Source of the DNA: Symsagittifera roscoffensis
Lineage: Eukaryota; Xenacoelomorpha; Acoela; Convolutidae
Length of the DNA stretch: 64,000 nucleotides
Direction of reading: 5' to 3'
NCBI RefSeq assembly: GCF_963678635.1
Contig: NC_087062.1
Location: 95,209,845 to 95,273,844 of the forward strand
Below, one piece after another: positions 59,901-61,969 of this stretch. Below the pieces are notes generated by a model that made no database searches, was not told where the DNA came from, and saw only the letters and a list, made by a program, of their open reading frames with translations. Numbering within the stretch: the stretch's first letter is position 1; the number at the start of each line of letters is the position of its first letter. The position numbers and the translations under genes were made by a program.

Positions 59901-61420
59901 GCGGAAAACATGTCCAGAAACACATTCGACGGCGTTTAACGAAAATTCAAAAAAAAATTTGAGCAAAAATGAAATTGTTGTCATGAAAAACTTTGAACTA
60001 TAAATTCTACTGTGAAATTTCTAACTTTTGGTGCAATCCAGAGGAAAGCATACAAAGTATGGTTGCCCCGAACGACACAAAATGGTTGAGAAAACCGACA
60101 AACTATAAGCCGAAATCATGTAAGCCGAAAAACTTATTAGTGGGCAAAAAAATGGACAATAAAAAGGAAAATATACGAAGTCAAGGCTAGTAGAATTACA
60201 AATTGCAGCAGTAAATGAAAACAACAAAGCAATGACAACGAAAACTGCATACAGCAAAAAAAAACCGAAGGTGTAGTAACTAAGTCGATAATACATAAGC
60301 AGACATAATAAGCCGACAATTTTTTTCAACATTTTCAGCACTTCGCATACACAAGCAAAAACAAAAATATGACCGATAACGCTACTGGGAAAAACTGAAT
60401 GACTAAAACTTTGAGTCTTCAAAATTTCTTAAGGGACGCATGCCAATTATGACGCATTAGCAGTACCAGTCAATTAACAAGAAAATACCAACTAACATGC
60501 CTCAATTTATAGAGTATTCTATGGAGCAATAATAGCATGAAAAAAATAAATGTAATGAAAATAAAAAGAAATTTTGTTTTTATAATTTGAAATTTTTTGT
60601 AAAAATCATCCCCCCCACACGCCACTAATCGCGTCAAAAATGGCTAGTTAAAAAAACGAAATTTTTCTGAAGAAAAAACCACTCCGAGCATAAATATTCC
60701 GTTACTTTCGTTACGAAATTCGGAACAACAATAAAAGTCTGTGTTAATATCCTTAGCATTGGCTGCAATTAATAGCTGGTTAATGATCAAAATGGACACA
60801 TTTTATCGCAACAATATTTGCGTCGCAACACTATTTGCGACTTGGGTTGGGGAAAAAAAGATAGTTCATACTATAATACAAGCATTGCTTGTGTAAACAG
60901 AAAAACAACAGGTCCTGGCAGATTCGAACCCAGGACCTTTGCTGTACCAGACGTATTCGTTGTCTCCAGACTAAGCGAGTCGGAGACGTTTAGAAGTTTG
61001 TATTCATTATGAACCAAGACACCAAGTGATTCTGTTAAACAAGTCGCAACCCAATAAAAAAAATTAAATATTATATTTCGATTTAATAACGCTGGCTAAT
61101 CGCAAGCGTAATAACACTTGCCAGGAATAAAGCGACTTCAGGAGCTAAAAAATTGCCGATGCAAGTTTGCAAGTTAGGTTGGAAACAAGTAGAATACGAT
61201 CCGGTTGTACAAAAAATGAGTATGTTATATATACCAGTGTCTTGTTGGTGGTGTTCAACTTTTCCATTTCGCTGGTGAGTCTCCGGTTCCTCAGTTTTAG
61301 ACTCTCATTGTCTCTCACCACGTCAAAGTAGTCCTGTTCTGTGTCTAGATCAGCAGGAAGCTTCTCCCTGTCCAGAAAAATTGCGTCCACTGATGTTGAA
61401 GTATTCAATGGATTGTCCTT
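26810..61420 (-). CDS. long coiled-coil protein, 36 exons in window, 5' end missing
   Basis: Exons were read from the minus strand by splice signals plus an unbroken frame. The 36 exons give about 1,968 residues ending in TAG at 26810. Most exons encode Leu/Glu/Lys/Gln-rich heptad-like stretches typical of a two-stranded coiled coil. These alternate with Ser/Thr/Pro/Gln-rich linkers (parts of exons 3, 12, 15, 16 and 31) and an acidic tail (exon 35). No catalytic domain, signal peptide or membrane segment is visible. Thirty-four introns are phase 0 and one (exon 12 to 13) is phase 1. Introns run from 69 bp to about 5.4 kb and carry many repeats. The first exon seen (61235 to 61420) is preceded by an acceptor, so the true start is further right. 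The family is not recognised; centrosomal, golgin and tethering scaffolds all have this look. Confidence 0.85.
27200..27478 (-). CDS. coiled-coil gene, exon 35 (acidic tail)
   Basis: 93 codons between CTATGTTTCAG and GTAAGT, phase 0. Rich in Glu, Asp, Ser and Pro (PEDAEEVSDEDDMVIIES); no coil. The consensus donor predicts one more exon to the left. Confidence 0.8.
27560..27917 (+). mobile_element. non-autonomous hAT-like element, right end defined
   Basis: The right end reads CTAGATCCGCCCCTGG, the complement of a CAGGGGCGGATCTAG terminus of the kind seen in hAT elements. A C-tract lies just inside it. The interior (GAGCTCAGAAAATCGC, GTCGACC) recurs at 50.7 and, inverted, at 56.1 kb. The left end is not resolved. 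It sits in the intron between exons 34 and 35; open frames in it are chance. Confidence 0.5.
28020..28124 (-). CDS. coiled-coil gene, exon 34
   Basis: 35 codons between TTGGATTAG and GTGAGT, phase 0; Gln-rich coil (LLAQEDKAEQLRKQNNQHQ). Confidence 0.8.
28504..28734 (-). CDS. coiled-coil gene, exon 33
   Basis: 77 codons between TGTTTTAAG and GTTTGC, phase 0. Coil, a Ser-rich loop (IVSSSVASSSVDATEHRPM), then coil (YWKTECELLDEKLK). Confidence 0.8.
28945..29060 (-). mobile_element. short hAT-like remnant, inverted
   Basis: Begins CAGGGGTGGATCTAGGCTTT and continues to TTAGGTCGACC, as the right end of the 27.6-kb element read on the other strand, with most of the interior missing. Confidence 0.45.
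29336..29536 (-). CDS. coiled-coil gene, exon 32
   Basis: 67 codons after a run of 11 T and AG, phase 0. Coil (LEAELLRKEAKINELMSTLE), then an acidic end. The donor GTTCAG is weak. Confidence 0.8.
29763..29999 (-). CDS. coiled-coil gene, exon 31 (Ser/Pro/Gln-rich linker)
   Basis: 79 codons between GCGTTTTAG and GTAGCC, phase 0. Low-complexity sequence (QIGPQQSQLSPGRTSGTSNL), probably disordered and a plausible phosphorylation region (several SP pairs). Confidence 0.8.
30218..30346 (-). CDS. coiled-coil gene, exon 30 (acidic linker)
   Basis: 43 codons between GTGTTACAG and GTTAGT, phase 0. Ser/Glu/Asp-rich (SELSEATDEFSQNNQAANL). Confidence 0.75.
30347..31126. other. intron sequence with a dispersed-repeat fragment
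   Basis: 30,440 to 30,780 (CGACTGAAAGGGTTTG, CCGATGATTATTTGTGG) matches parts of the 42.9- and 57.9-kb family. 30,835 to 30,900 (CAAGACTGCTCGTAT, AAAGCCCTGAAG) matches the ends of the 33-kb repeats. No exon is seen. Confidence 0.5.
31127..32046 (+). repeat. tandem duplication, two copies of 460 bp
   Basis: GCATAATTTAGTCCAGAA begins both copies and CAGTGGACTGAACGAATAAC ends both. The shared AAACCCCCAAAACTTTAC is at 31171 and 31631, exactly 460 bp apart. Copies differ at only a few bases, so the event is recent. It lies within the intron between exons 29 and 30. Confidence 0.85.
32181..33850. repeat. inverted and tandem repeat block
   Basis: The segment 32,205 to 32,640 reappears inverted at about 32,870 to 33,240 and again at about 33,400 to 33,740; those two are in tandem with a period near 525 bp. 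Shared words include TTGGCCAAATTGGGACA and GCGCGAAATATATCGCGCG. The left edge is a palindrome, TGTGGGGGGATGATTTT facing AAAATCATCCCCCC around TGTG. A related piece is at 60,604 to 60,740. Confidence 0.75.
33851..35270. other. intron sequence, mostly unassigned
   Basis: A GAGGCGAAGC hairpin-motif fragment is at 33,915 and a tRNA-like remnant at 34,911. No exon with paired splice sites and composition like the neighbours was found. Confidence 0.4.
34911..34985 (-). pseudogene. tRNA-like remnant
   Basis: On the minus strand TTGGTTTAGAGATCA resembles an A box, GTTG/CAAC can form a short anticodon stem, and GGGGCTCGAGTCCC resembles a T arm. Acceptor pairing is poor. Probably a tRNA-derived repeat. 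Confidence 0.35.
35271..35620 (-). mobile_element. dispersed element with tRNA-like segment (copy 1)
   Basis: The left end carries GAAGCTGCGTTTTGCACACTAG, a hairpin-motif variant. The middle, read on the minus strand, is tRNA-like: GTGGCTGAGAAGGAAAGACG, then GGTTGGAATC as B box. The right end has TTTGCGAGTTAGGTTGGAAA and TACACTACGCTCGC. Related copies lie at 44.0, 55.3, 57.3 and 59.3 kb. Confidence 0.55.
35719..35820 (-). CDS. coiled-coil gene, exon 29 (linker)
   Basis: 34 codons between ATCATTTTAG and GTGAGA, phase 0: MKISTFDSGVEGQPETITTH, then acidic. It sits between two long repeat-filled introns; the composition suits the gene, but support is splice sites and frame only. Confidence 0.65.
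36487..38330 (+). mobile_element. jockey/CR1-like non-LTR retrotransposon relic
   Basis: The translation from 36487 reads as the reverse transcriptase of a non-LTR element: PIALLSPVAKLIGRNLLDDY, then ILVALDLTAAFDAV (motif A region) and WIASYLQGRATYVEF. An internal deletion near 36,840 to 36,930 removes the catalytic YADD block; the frame then jumps to NWLHQRNLKLSADKSSATI, and the rest is broken by frameshifts and stops. The C-terminal words RLDDLWDNPVAVAKWL and the 3' UTR are present three times. A second copy, inverted, is at 62 to 64 kb. It sits in the intron between exons 28 and 29. Confidence 0.85.
37532..38235 (+). repeat. triplicated LINE 3' tail, period ~238 bp
   Basis: TACACCACCTCTTCAACT starts at 37532, 37770 and 38009. 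Each unit holds the end of ORF2, a stop and a 3' UTR ending ATAGGGCCCCCTACAACGGG. At the two internal junctions the A/T-rich end is followed by its own reverse complement, so AAAAAATAGGGCCCCC faces GGGGGCCCTATTTTTT (the first junction differs by one base). The last copy lacks that hairpin. Confidence 0.85.
38331..38707. other. intron sequence, nothing recognised
   Basis: Unique-looking DNA between the LINE and exon 28. Overlapping plus-strand frames here have no supporting features. Confidence 0.4.
38708..38815 (-). CDS. coiled-coil gene, exon 28 (linker)
   Basis: 36 codons between TTCACCGTAG and GTAAAA, phase 0: APAPPFRDDTMVAREPIAED and on to FNQP. No Met-initiated frame covers it, so it is found only by splice sites plus open frame. 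Confidence 0.7.
39153..39356 (-). CDS. coiled-coil gene, exon 27 (linker)
   Basis: 68 codons between CTTTTTCAG and GTGAGT, phase 0. Short Gln-rich helix, then a Pro/Asn/Ser/Glu-rich stretch that looks unstructured. Confidence 0.85.
39426..39554 (-). CDS. coiled-coil gene, exon 26
   Basis: 43 codons between TGATTATAG and GTAAGA, phase 0; coil SERNHELIEQNSQLKAKLE. The next intron is 69 bp and has no stop in frame. Confidence 0.85.
39941..40072 (-). CDS. coiled-coil gene, exon 25
   Basis: 44 codons between ATTTTTCAG and GTAAGA, phase 0; Asn/Gln-rich coil (LSSENEEKAETISKLRTLL). Confidence 0.85.
40156..40242 (-). CDS. coiled-coil gene, exon 24
   Basis: 29 codons, the shortest exon, between CTCTTTTAG and GTTAGT, phase 0; coil LELDLSELKGENAALKQKA. 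Confidence 0.85.
40509..40806 (+). mobile_element. 298-bp MITE with 8-bp target duplication
   Basis: Termini GGATCTTGTTAACTATCCCC and its complement GGGGATAGTTAACAAGATCC form inverted repeats of more than 20 bp. The flanks are ATAAATAA on both sides (40501 to 40508 and 40807 to 40814), an 8-bp duplication. The interior has no coding capacity and holds a 27-C run. An 8-bp duplication suits hAT-type or Merlin-type elements. Confidence 0.85.
40551..40577 (+). repeat. C homopolymer of 27
   Basis: An unbroken run of 27 C inside the 40.5-kb MITE. Length in an assembly may not be exact. Confidence 0.9.
40877..40987 (-). CDS. coiled-coil gene, exon 23
   Basis: 37 codons between CTCTTGCAG and GTCTGC (weak donor), phase 0; coil LLEDVKRLEAENEALRQMVE. 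Confidence 0.8.
41158..41780 (-). mobile_element. composite of dispersed repeats with tRNA-like tail
   Basis: 41,283 to 41,560 matches 60,075 to 60,330 (GGAAAATATACGAA, GCATACAGCAAAAAAA). Then comes a module with GGTCCTGG facing CCAGGACC and, on the minus strand, a TAGTCTGGAGG A-box-like word; its twin is at 60,900. It lies between exons 22 and 23. Confidence 0.5.
42025..42147 (-). CDS. coiled-coil gene, exon 22
   Basis: 41 codons between CTTTTTTCAG and GTTAGT, phase 0; coil LSNLQDQIHQMKEANAQLKN. Confidence 0.85.
42281..42412 (-). CDS. coiled-coil gene, exon 21
   Basis: 44 codons between TTCTTATAG and GTAAAT, phase 0; coil with LSNKLKTAKEQIVQLED. The 2-kb intron before it holds dispersed repeats and a retained 44.0-kb element. 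Confidence 0.85.
42885..43480 (+). repeat. dispersed family copy (GGTTGCTGTGCAATTAG)
   Basis: ACAAGAATAACCGGTTGCTG near the left and CTCGGCCCATTCTGATGATT near the right are in the same order as at 57,880 to 58,430; fragments also lie at 30.4 and 48.2 kb. No coding sign. It is in the intron between exons 20 and 21. Confidence 0.55.
43505..44016. other. intron sequence with a hairpin-motif fragment
   Basis: AAGGAGAAGCGACACTTCGC at 43,515 is a fragment of the hairpin element family; the rest is unassigned. Confidence 0.35.
44017..44313 (-). mobile_element. dispersed element with tRNA-Met-like segment (copy 2)
   Basis: The most compact copy, about 297 bp, with ends TTTTACAC and GTGTAAAA as 8-bp inverted termini. 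Next to the left end is the hairpin GCGAAGC-TGC-GCTTCGC. On the minus strand, ATGGCTGAGTGGTTAGTG and TGAGACTCATAGTCTC give a D arm and an anticodon arm with CAT in the loop, so the source tRNA may have been elongator Met. Confidence 0.55.
44429..44677 (-). CDS. coiled-coil gene, exon 20
   Basis: 83 codons between TTGATTTAG and GTCAGT, phase 0. Long coil (IIRLDQELNELRDQLAESVE) with one Gly/Glu-rich break. Confidence 0.85.
44869..44994 (-). CDS. coiled-coil gene, exon 19
   Basis: 42 codons between TTTATGCAG and GTAACA, phase 0; coil through the whole exon (CQELRSGNQKLDEKLDMEA). Confidence 0.85.
45502..45651 (-). CDS. coiled-coil gene, exon 18
   Basis: 50 codons between TCTGTTCAG and GTAGGT, phase 0. 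Basic coil (VSELRQERDRLKGDCRQLQ) ending in a Thr/Ser/Ala/Asn tail. Confidence 0.85.
45760..45900 (+). other. tRNA-like word in an intron
   Basis: TTGCTAAGGTCCCCGCCTCT and GGTCGGCGGTTTGAGGCCCA loosely resemble D and T arms; too decayed to classify. Confidence 0.25.
45953..46078 (-). CDS. coiled-coil gene, exon 17
   Basis: 42 codons between TGTTTTCAG and GTGAGT, phase 0. Coil VLRKELKKSLDANRELKAVN. A second in-frame donor (GTACAT, two codons earlier) is possible but weaker. Confidence 0.8.
46128..46310 (-). mobile_element. fragment of the hairpin/tRNA-like element
   Basis: AGCAGAGGCGAGCTGTATTT at the left and a minus-strand GGTTCGAATTTCGC box near 46,275 resemble the family; the right end is missing. 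Confidence 0.4.
46401..46595 (-). CDS. coiled-coil gene, exon 16
   Basis: 65 codons between GTATTGTAG and GTCAGT, phase 0. Ser/Gly/Thr-rich linker, then coil (VIERLRSANRALQAEVDNL). Confidence 0.85.
46882..47106 (-). CDS. coiled-coil gene, exon 15
   Basis: 75 codons between TTGTTTCAG and GTAGGT, phase 0. A Thr/Lys/Gly/Ser-rich first half is followed by coil (LDEAERENTLMHEDNKVLKD). Confidence 0.85.
47200..48170. other. intron with hairpin-element fragments
   Basis: GGGCGAAGCGGAGCTTTGC at 47,205, GATGCGAAGCTACAAACGC near 47,870 and TTTGCGAATTAGGTTGGAAA with CTCACTAGCTCGCATGTGTA (48,093 to 48,163) are left and right ends of the same dispersed family. No exon seen between exons 14 and 15. Confidence 0.45.
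48240..48620 (+). repeat. partial copy of a dispersed family (GGTTACTGTGCAAG)
   Basis: GACAGCCGGTTACTGTGCAA, then a region like 42,895 and 57,890. Truncated relative to those. Confidence 0.5.
49068..49214 (-). CDS. coiled-coil gene, exon 14
   Basis: 49 codons between ATTTTTAG and GTAAAA, phase 0; coil with EGENENLKETVRQQKRQLRQ. Confidence 0.85.
49378..49505 (+). mobile_element. truncated copy of the 40.5-kb MITE
   Basis: GGATCTTGTGAACTATTTCC matches the left terminus, followed by a C run of about 23 and TACATGTATTATTTTTGACA as in the 40.5-kb element. The right end is absent. Confidence 0.75.
49615..49784 (-). CDS. coiled-coil gene, exon 13 (starts in phase 1)
   Basis: 170 bp after TTGTTTTCAG; its first two bases finish the Glu codon begun in exon 12. 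Asp/Ala-rich helix, then coil (CEKLKLENEQLNEEKEKF). Donor GTAAAT. Confidence 0.85.
49860..50030 (+). repeat. 49-bp minisatellite, 3.5 copies
   Basis: The unit starts CGATGAATTATCGCTAATTT and contains GCGCTGGAAAAATTATC. Unit starts are at 49860, 49909, 49958 and 50007, exactly 49 bp apart. Odd and even units differ by GAATT versus GGATT, so the array may have grown as a dimer. Confidence 0.9.
50333..50480 (-). CDS. coiled-coil gene, exon 12 (linker, ends in phase 1)
   Basis: 148 bp between GTCTTTCAG and GTGAGT: 49 codons plus one base. The Ser/Gln/Thr-rich sequence (SGSASKQSQYDQSANRIQE) looks disordered. It is the only exon that ends inside a codon; the split Glu codon is completed by exon 13. 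Confidence 0.85.
50700..50985 (+). mobile_element. hAT-like element copy
   Basis: Interior words GGAGAGCTCGGAAAATC and AAAACCGCCCCCCTAT match the 27.6-kb element. The right end, CTGCGCCCGCCACTG, is the complement of CAGTGGCGGGCGCAG. It lies in the intron between exons 11 and 12. Confidence 0.5.
51120..51165 (+). repeat. GT-rich low-complexity tract with G14
   Basis: GTGTTGTGCGTGTATGTATG leads into 14 consecutive G, 40 bp from exon 11. Confidence 0.85.
51208..51405 (-). CDS. coiled-coil gene, exon 11
   Basis: 66 codons between GTTTTTAG and GTGAGA, phase 0. Coil, a Lys/Thr/Asn-rich break, then coil (LLEENAKLKEAKAKLEETI). Confidence 0.85.
51490..51729 (-). CDS. coiled-coil gene, exon 10
   Basis: 80 codons between GTGTTTTAG and GTTTGA, phase 0. 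Two coil stretches (TEKLQAENEALKDESKKLKL and LKEQFVDLKAEITRL) flank a Gln/Pro break. The intron to exon 11 is only 84 bp. Confidence 0.8.
51870..52022 (-). CDS. coiled-coil gene, exon 9
   Basis: 51 codons between GAGTTTTAG and GTCAGT, phase 0. A Val/Ala/Asp-rich linker leads to coil LKAELKIAKEALRETNVKL. Confidence 0.85.
52045..52245 (-). mobile_element. fragment of the hairpin/tRNA-like element
   Basis: CACAGAGGCGACTTCGCGAT begins the copy; the tRNA-like middle is recognisable only loosely. It follows exon 9 by about 20 bp on the upstream (right) side. Confidence 0.4.
52371..52484 (-). CDS. coiled-coil gene, exon 8
   Basis: 38 codons between TATTGTAG and GTGAGT, phase 0; coil FLENSNQLRRENRKLREQIQ. 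Confidence 0.85.
52822..52983 (-). CDS. coiled-coil gene, exon 7
   Basis: 54 codons between CGTTTTAG and donor GTGCGT (non-standard at +4), phase 0. An acidic Ser/Val/Pro linker comes first, then coil (LLIKDNEELRVQNKKMDREL). Confidence 0.8.
53356..53529 (-). CDS. coiled-coil gene, exon 6
   Basis: 58 codons between CTTGATAG and GTGAGG, phase 0; acidic helix then heptads (DIIEDLQDQVVQFETC). Confidence 0.85.
53530..54267. other. intron sequence, nothing recognised except G-rich repeats
   Basis: 54,165 to 54,255 holds short G-rich near-repeats (CCACAGGGGAGGGGAGG and CCACAGGGGAGAGGTGG). No exon or known element. Confidence 0.45.
54268..54393 (-). CDS. coiled-coil gene, exon 5 (GC donor)
   Basis: 42 codons, phase 0, after acceptor GGTTCTAG. 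The exon ends AAG followed by GCAAGT, a classic GC-AG intron donor; no GT donor fits nearby in frame. Coiled coil with LREEIEELKENLLEK. Confidence 0.8.
54440..54530 (+). other. tRNA-like remnant in an intron
   Basis: TGTGGCGCAAGTGGCGGTAA resembles an A-box region and GGTAACCGGTTCTAACCTC a B-box region, about 40 bp apart. Stems are poor; probably a decayed tRNA-derived repeat. Confidence 0.3.
54684..54824 (-). CDS. coiled-coil gene, exon 4
   Basis: 47 codons between GTGTTTAG and GTTAGT, phase 0; Gln-rich coiled coil (IERLQEKSNQLQQECNDMAL). Confidence 0.85.
55041..55289 (-). CDS. coiled-coil gene, exon 3 (linker plus coil)
   Basis: 83 codons between TTCCCAG and GTAAGC, phase 0. A Ser/Thr/Pro-rich, probably disordered first half leads into a basic, highly charged coil (LARENRRLREEERQRRQEM). 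Confidence 0.85.
55332..56006 (-). mobile_element. dispersed element with tRNA-like segment (copy 3, long)
   Basis: CACAGAGGCGAAGCTGTGCT at the left, a minus-strand GTGAGACACTAAATCTC arm and GATTCGAATCCTACACG region near 55,450 to 55,500, and CACTAGCTTCGCAAG at the right. The interior holds about 380 bp of extra sequence relative to the 44.0-kb copy. Confidence 0.5.
56100..56386 (-). mobile_element. hAT-like element copy, inverted
   Basis: On the minus strand it starts CAGCAAAGGCGGATTTAACC and runs through GCTCGGAAAATCAACTTG, matching the family interior. It ends 27 bp from exon 2. Confidence 0.45.
56414..56545 (-). CDS. coiled-coil gene, exon 2
   Basis: 44 codons between TTTCAG and GTATGC, phase 0. 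Leu-rich heptads (LENNVKKLELENDKLRDRL), then a short non-helical end. The 4.7-kb intron before it is packed with repeats and could hide a further small exon. Confidence 0.8.
57323..57790 (-). mobile_element. dispersed hairpin element (copy 4)
   Basis: AAACACAGAGACGAGGCGGC begins the copy; TTTGCGACTTAGGTTAGAAA and CACACTACGCACCGCACC end it. The tRNA-like part is not recognisable. Confidence 0.45.
57880..58430 (+). repeat. dispersed family copy (GGTTACCGTGCAAGTAG)
   Basis: Full-length relative of 42,885 to 43,480: AAGCCGGTTACCGTGCAAGT, then TCGAATCACGACTGAAATGG and GTCCGATAACTATTTGTGG. Confidence 0.55.
58537..58920 (+). pseudogene. gag-like zinc-knuckle relic of an LTR retroelement
   Basis: The open frame has no ATG start. 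It encodes an Asn/Ser/Gly-rich stretch and then two zinc knuckles: CHNCGNPLTPNHRNYC and CKNCSCRGHFARFC (CX2CX4HX4C). Paired CCHC knuckles followed by a short NQI stretch are typical of metazoan Ty3/gypsy-type Gag. No protease, RT or LTR is seen nearby, so it is a fragment. It could also be a cellular CCHC exon, which is less likely. Confidence 0.6.
59273..59638 (-). mobile_element. dispersed element with tRNA-Met-like segment (copy 5)
   Basis: ACAGAGAGGCAAAGCTGCTC at the left; on the minus strand GCGTGAGACTCATAATCTCT gives an anticodon arm with CAT. The right end is CGCTCGCAAGCTTGCTTGTT. Confidence 0.55.
60075..60330 (+). repeat. dispersed repeat, second copy of 41.3 kb
   Basis: CTATAAGCCGAAATCATG, AGGAAAATATACGAAGTCAA and GCATACAGCAAAAAAA recur at 41.3 to 41.5 kb in the same order and orientation. 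Confidence 0.55.
60604..60740 (+). repeat. partial copy of the 32 to 34 kb element
   Basis: Starts AAAATCATCCCCCCCACACG and continues with AAAAATGGCTAGTTAAAA and TTCCGTTACTTTCGTTAC, as in the inverted block at 32 to 34 kb. Confidence 0.6.
60835..61120 (-). mobile_element. tRNA-derived repeat (twin of 41.6 kb)
   Basis: On the minus strand GCTTAGTCTGGAGACAACG and GGTCCTGGGTTCGAATCTGC look like A and B boxes about 45 bp apart. GGTCCTGG/CCAGGACC is an exact 8-bp inverted repeat. The end CTAATCGCAAGCGTAA is shared with 41,775. Confidence 0.5.
61235..61420 (-). CDS. coiled-coil gene, exon 1 of those in window
   Basis: Acceptor TTTTTTCTAG and donor GTATAT bound 62 codons, phase 0 at both ends. The product starts KDNPLNTSTSVDAIFLD and ends in the coiled coil VVRDNESLKLRNRRLTSEM. 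The acceptor shows that at least one more exon lies upstream. Confidence 0.8.
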
Positions 61421-61969
61421 CTAGAAAAAACAGTAAGTTTGAGTTTTTGAGATTGTTTAAGAATACTTTGACATAGGGATGATAATACAACAAATTTTTG
61501 CCCTTAGAGATTTGGACCTTCATACTACATAGATTATTACAAGAAAGCCAGCAATAAATATCCAAGGACTAAATTTGTAATTGTTTTCTCAAAATTTGGC
61601 TGCATCGCAATAGTTTCACTTCCTTAGTTTAGGAATTGCCAAGAAAAATACTTACTTGGCCTATAAAAAAAGTCGAGAAAAATCAAAAATTTCAAAACTA
61701 AAATATCGTGCCACTCATTTTAATCCCAGCAATGCGTCTGCCACTGAGCTTGATTGTTCGTTTGCTTAACAACCATAGGGTGGTTTAATTTGAAAACAAA
61801 AATCCTATCAGAGAAAACAATAAAAAGCAAAAACGTTCACGAGACCAAATAAAAGCAACATCAAATCATGTTGCTGTTAGTAGCTGCTCACAAGCATCGA
61901 TTCATCTGCAACCTCAAATCGCTTCCGTCGATTATTTTCAGTAACCCACAATCGTAATTGTGGAAATTG
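61421..61969. other. sequence between first exon in window and LINE
   Basis: Contains the acceptor of exon 1 and otherwise nothing recognised. Minus-strand frames here are not flanked by splice sites. Confidence 0.4.

Noticed and set aside
59993-60422. Hydrophobic minus-strand frame of 133 codons resembling membrane segments
   Set aside because: It is the antisense of an A-rich dispersed repeat also found at 41.3 kb; Phe/Leu richness is explained by the A-rich strand.
56546-61234. Additional minus-strand exons inside the 4.7-kb intron
   Set aside because: No open segment with paired splice sites and coiled-coil-like composition was found; the interval is filled by repeats, though a very short exon cannot be excluded.
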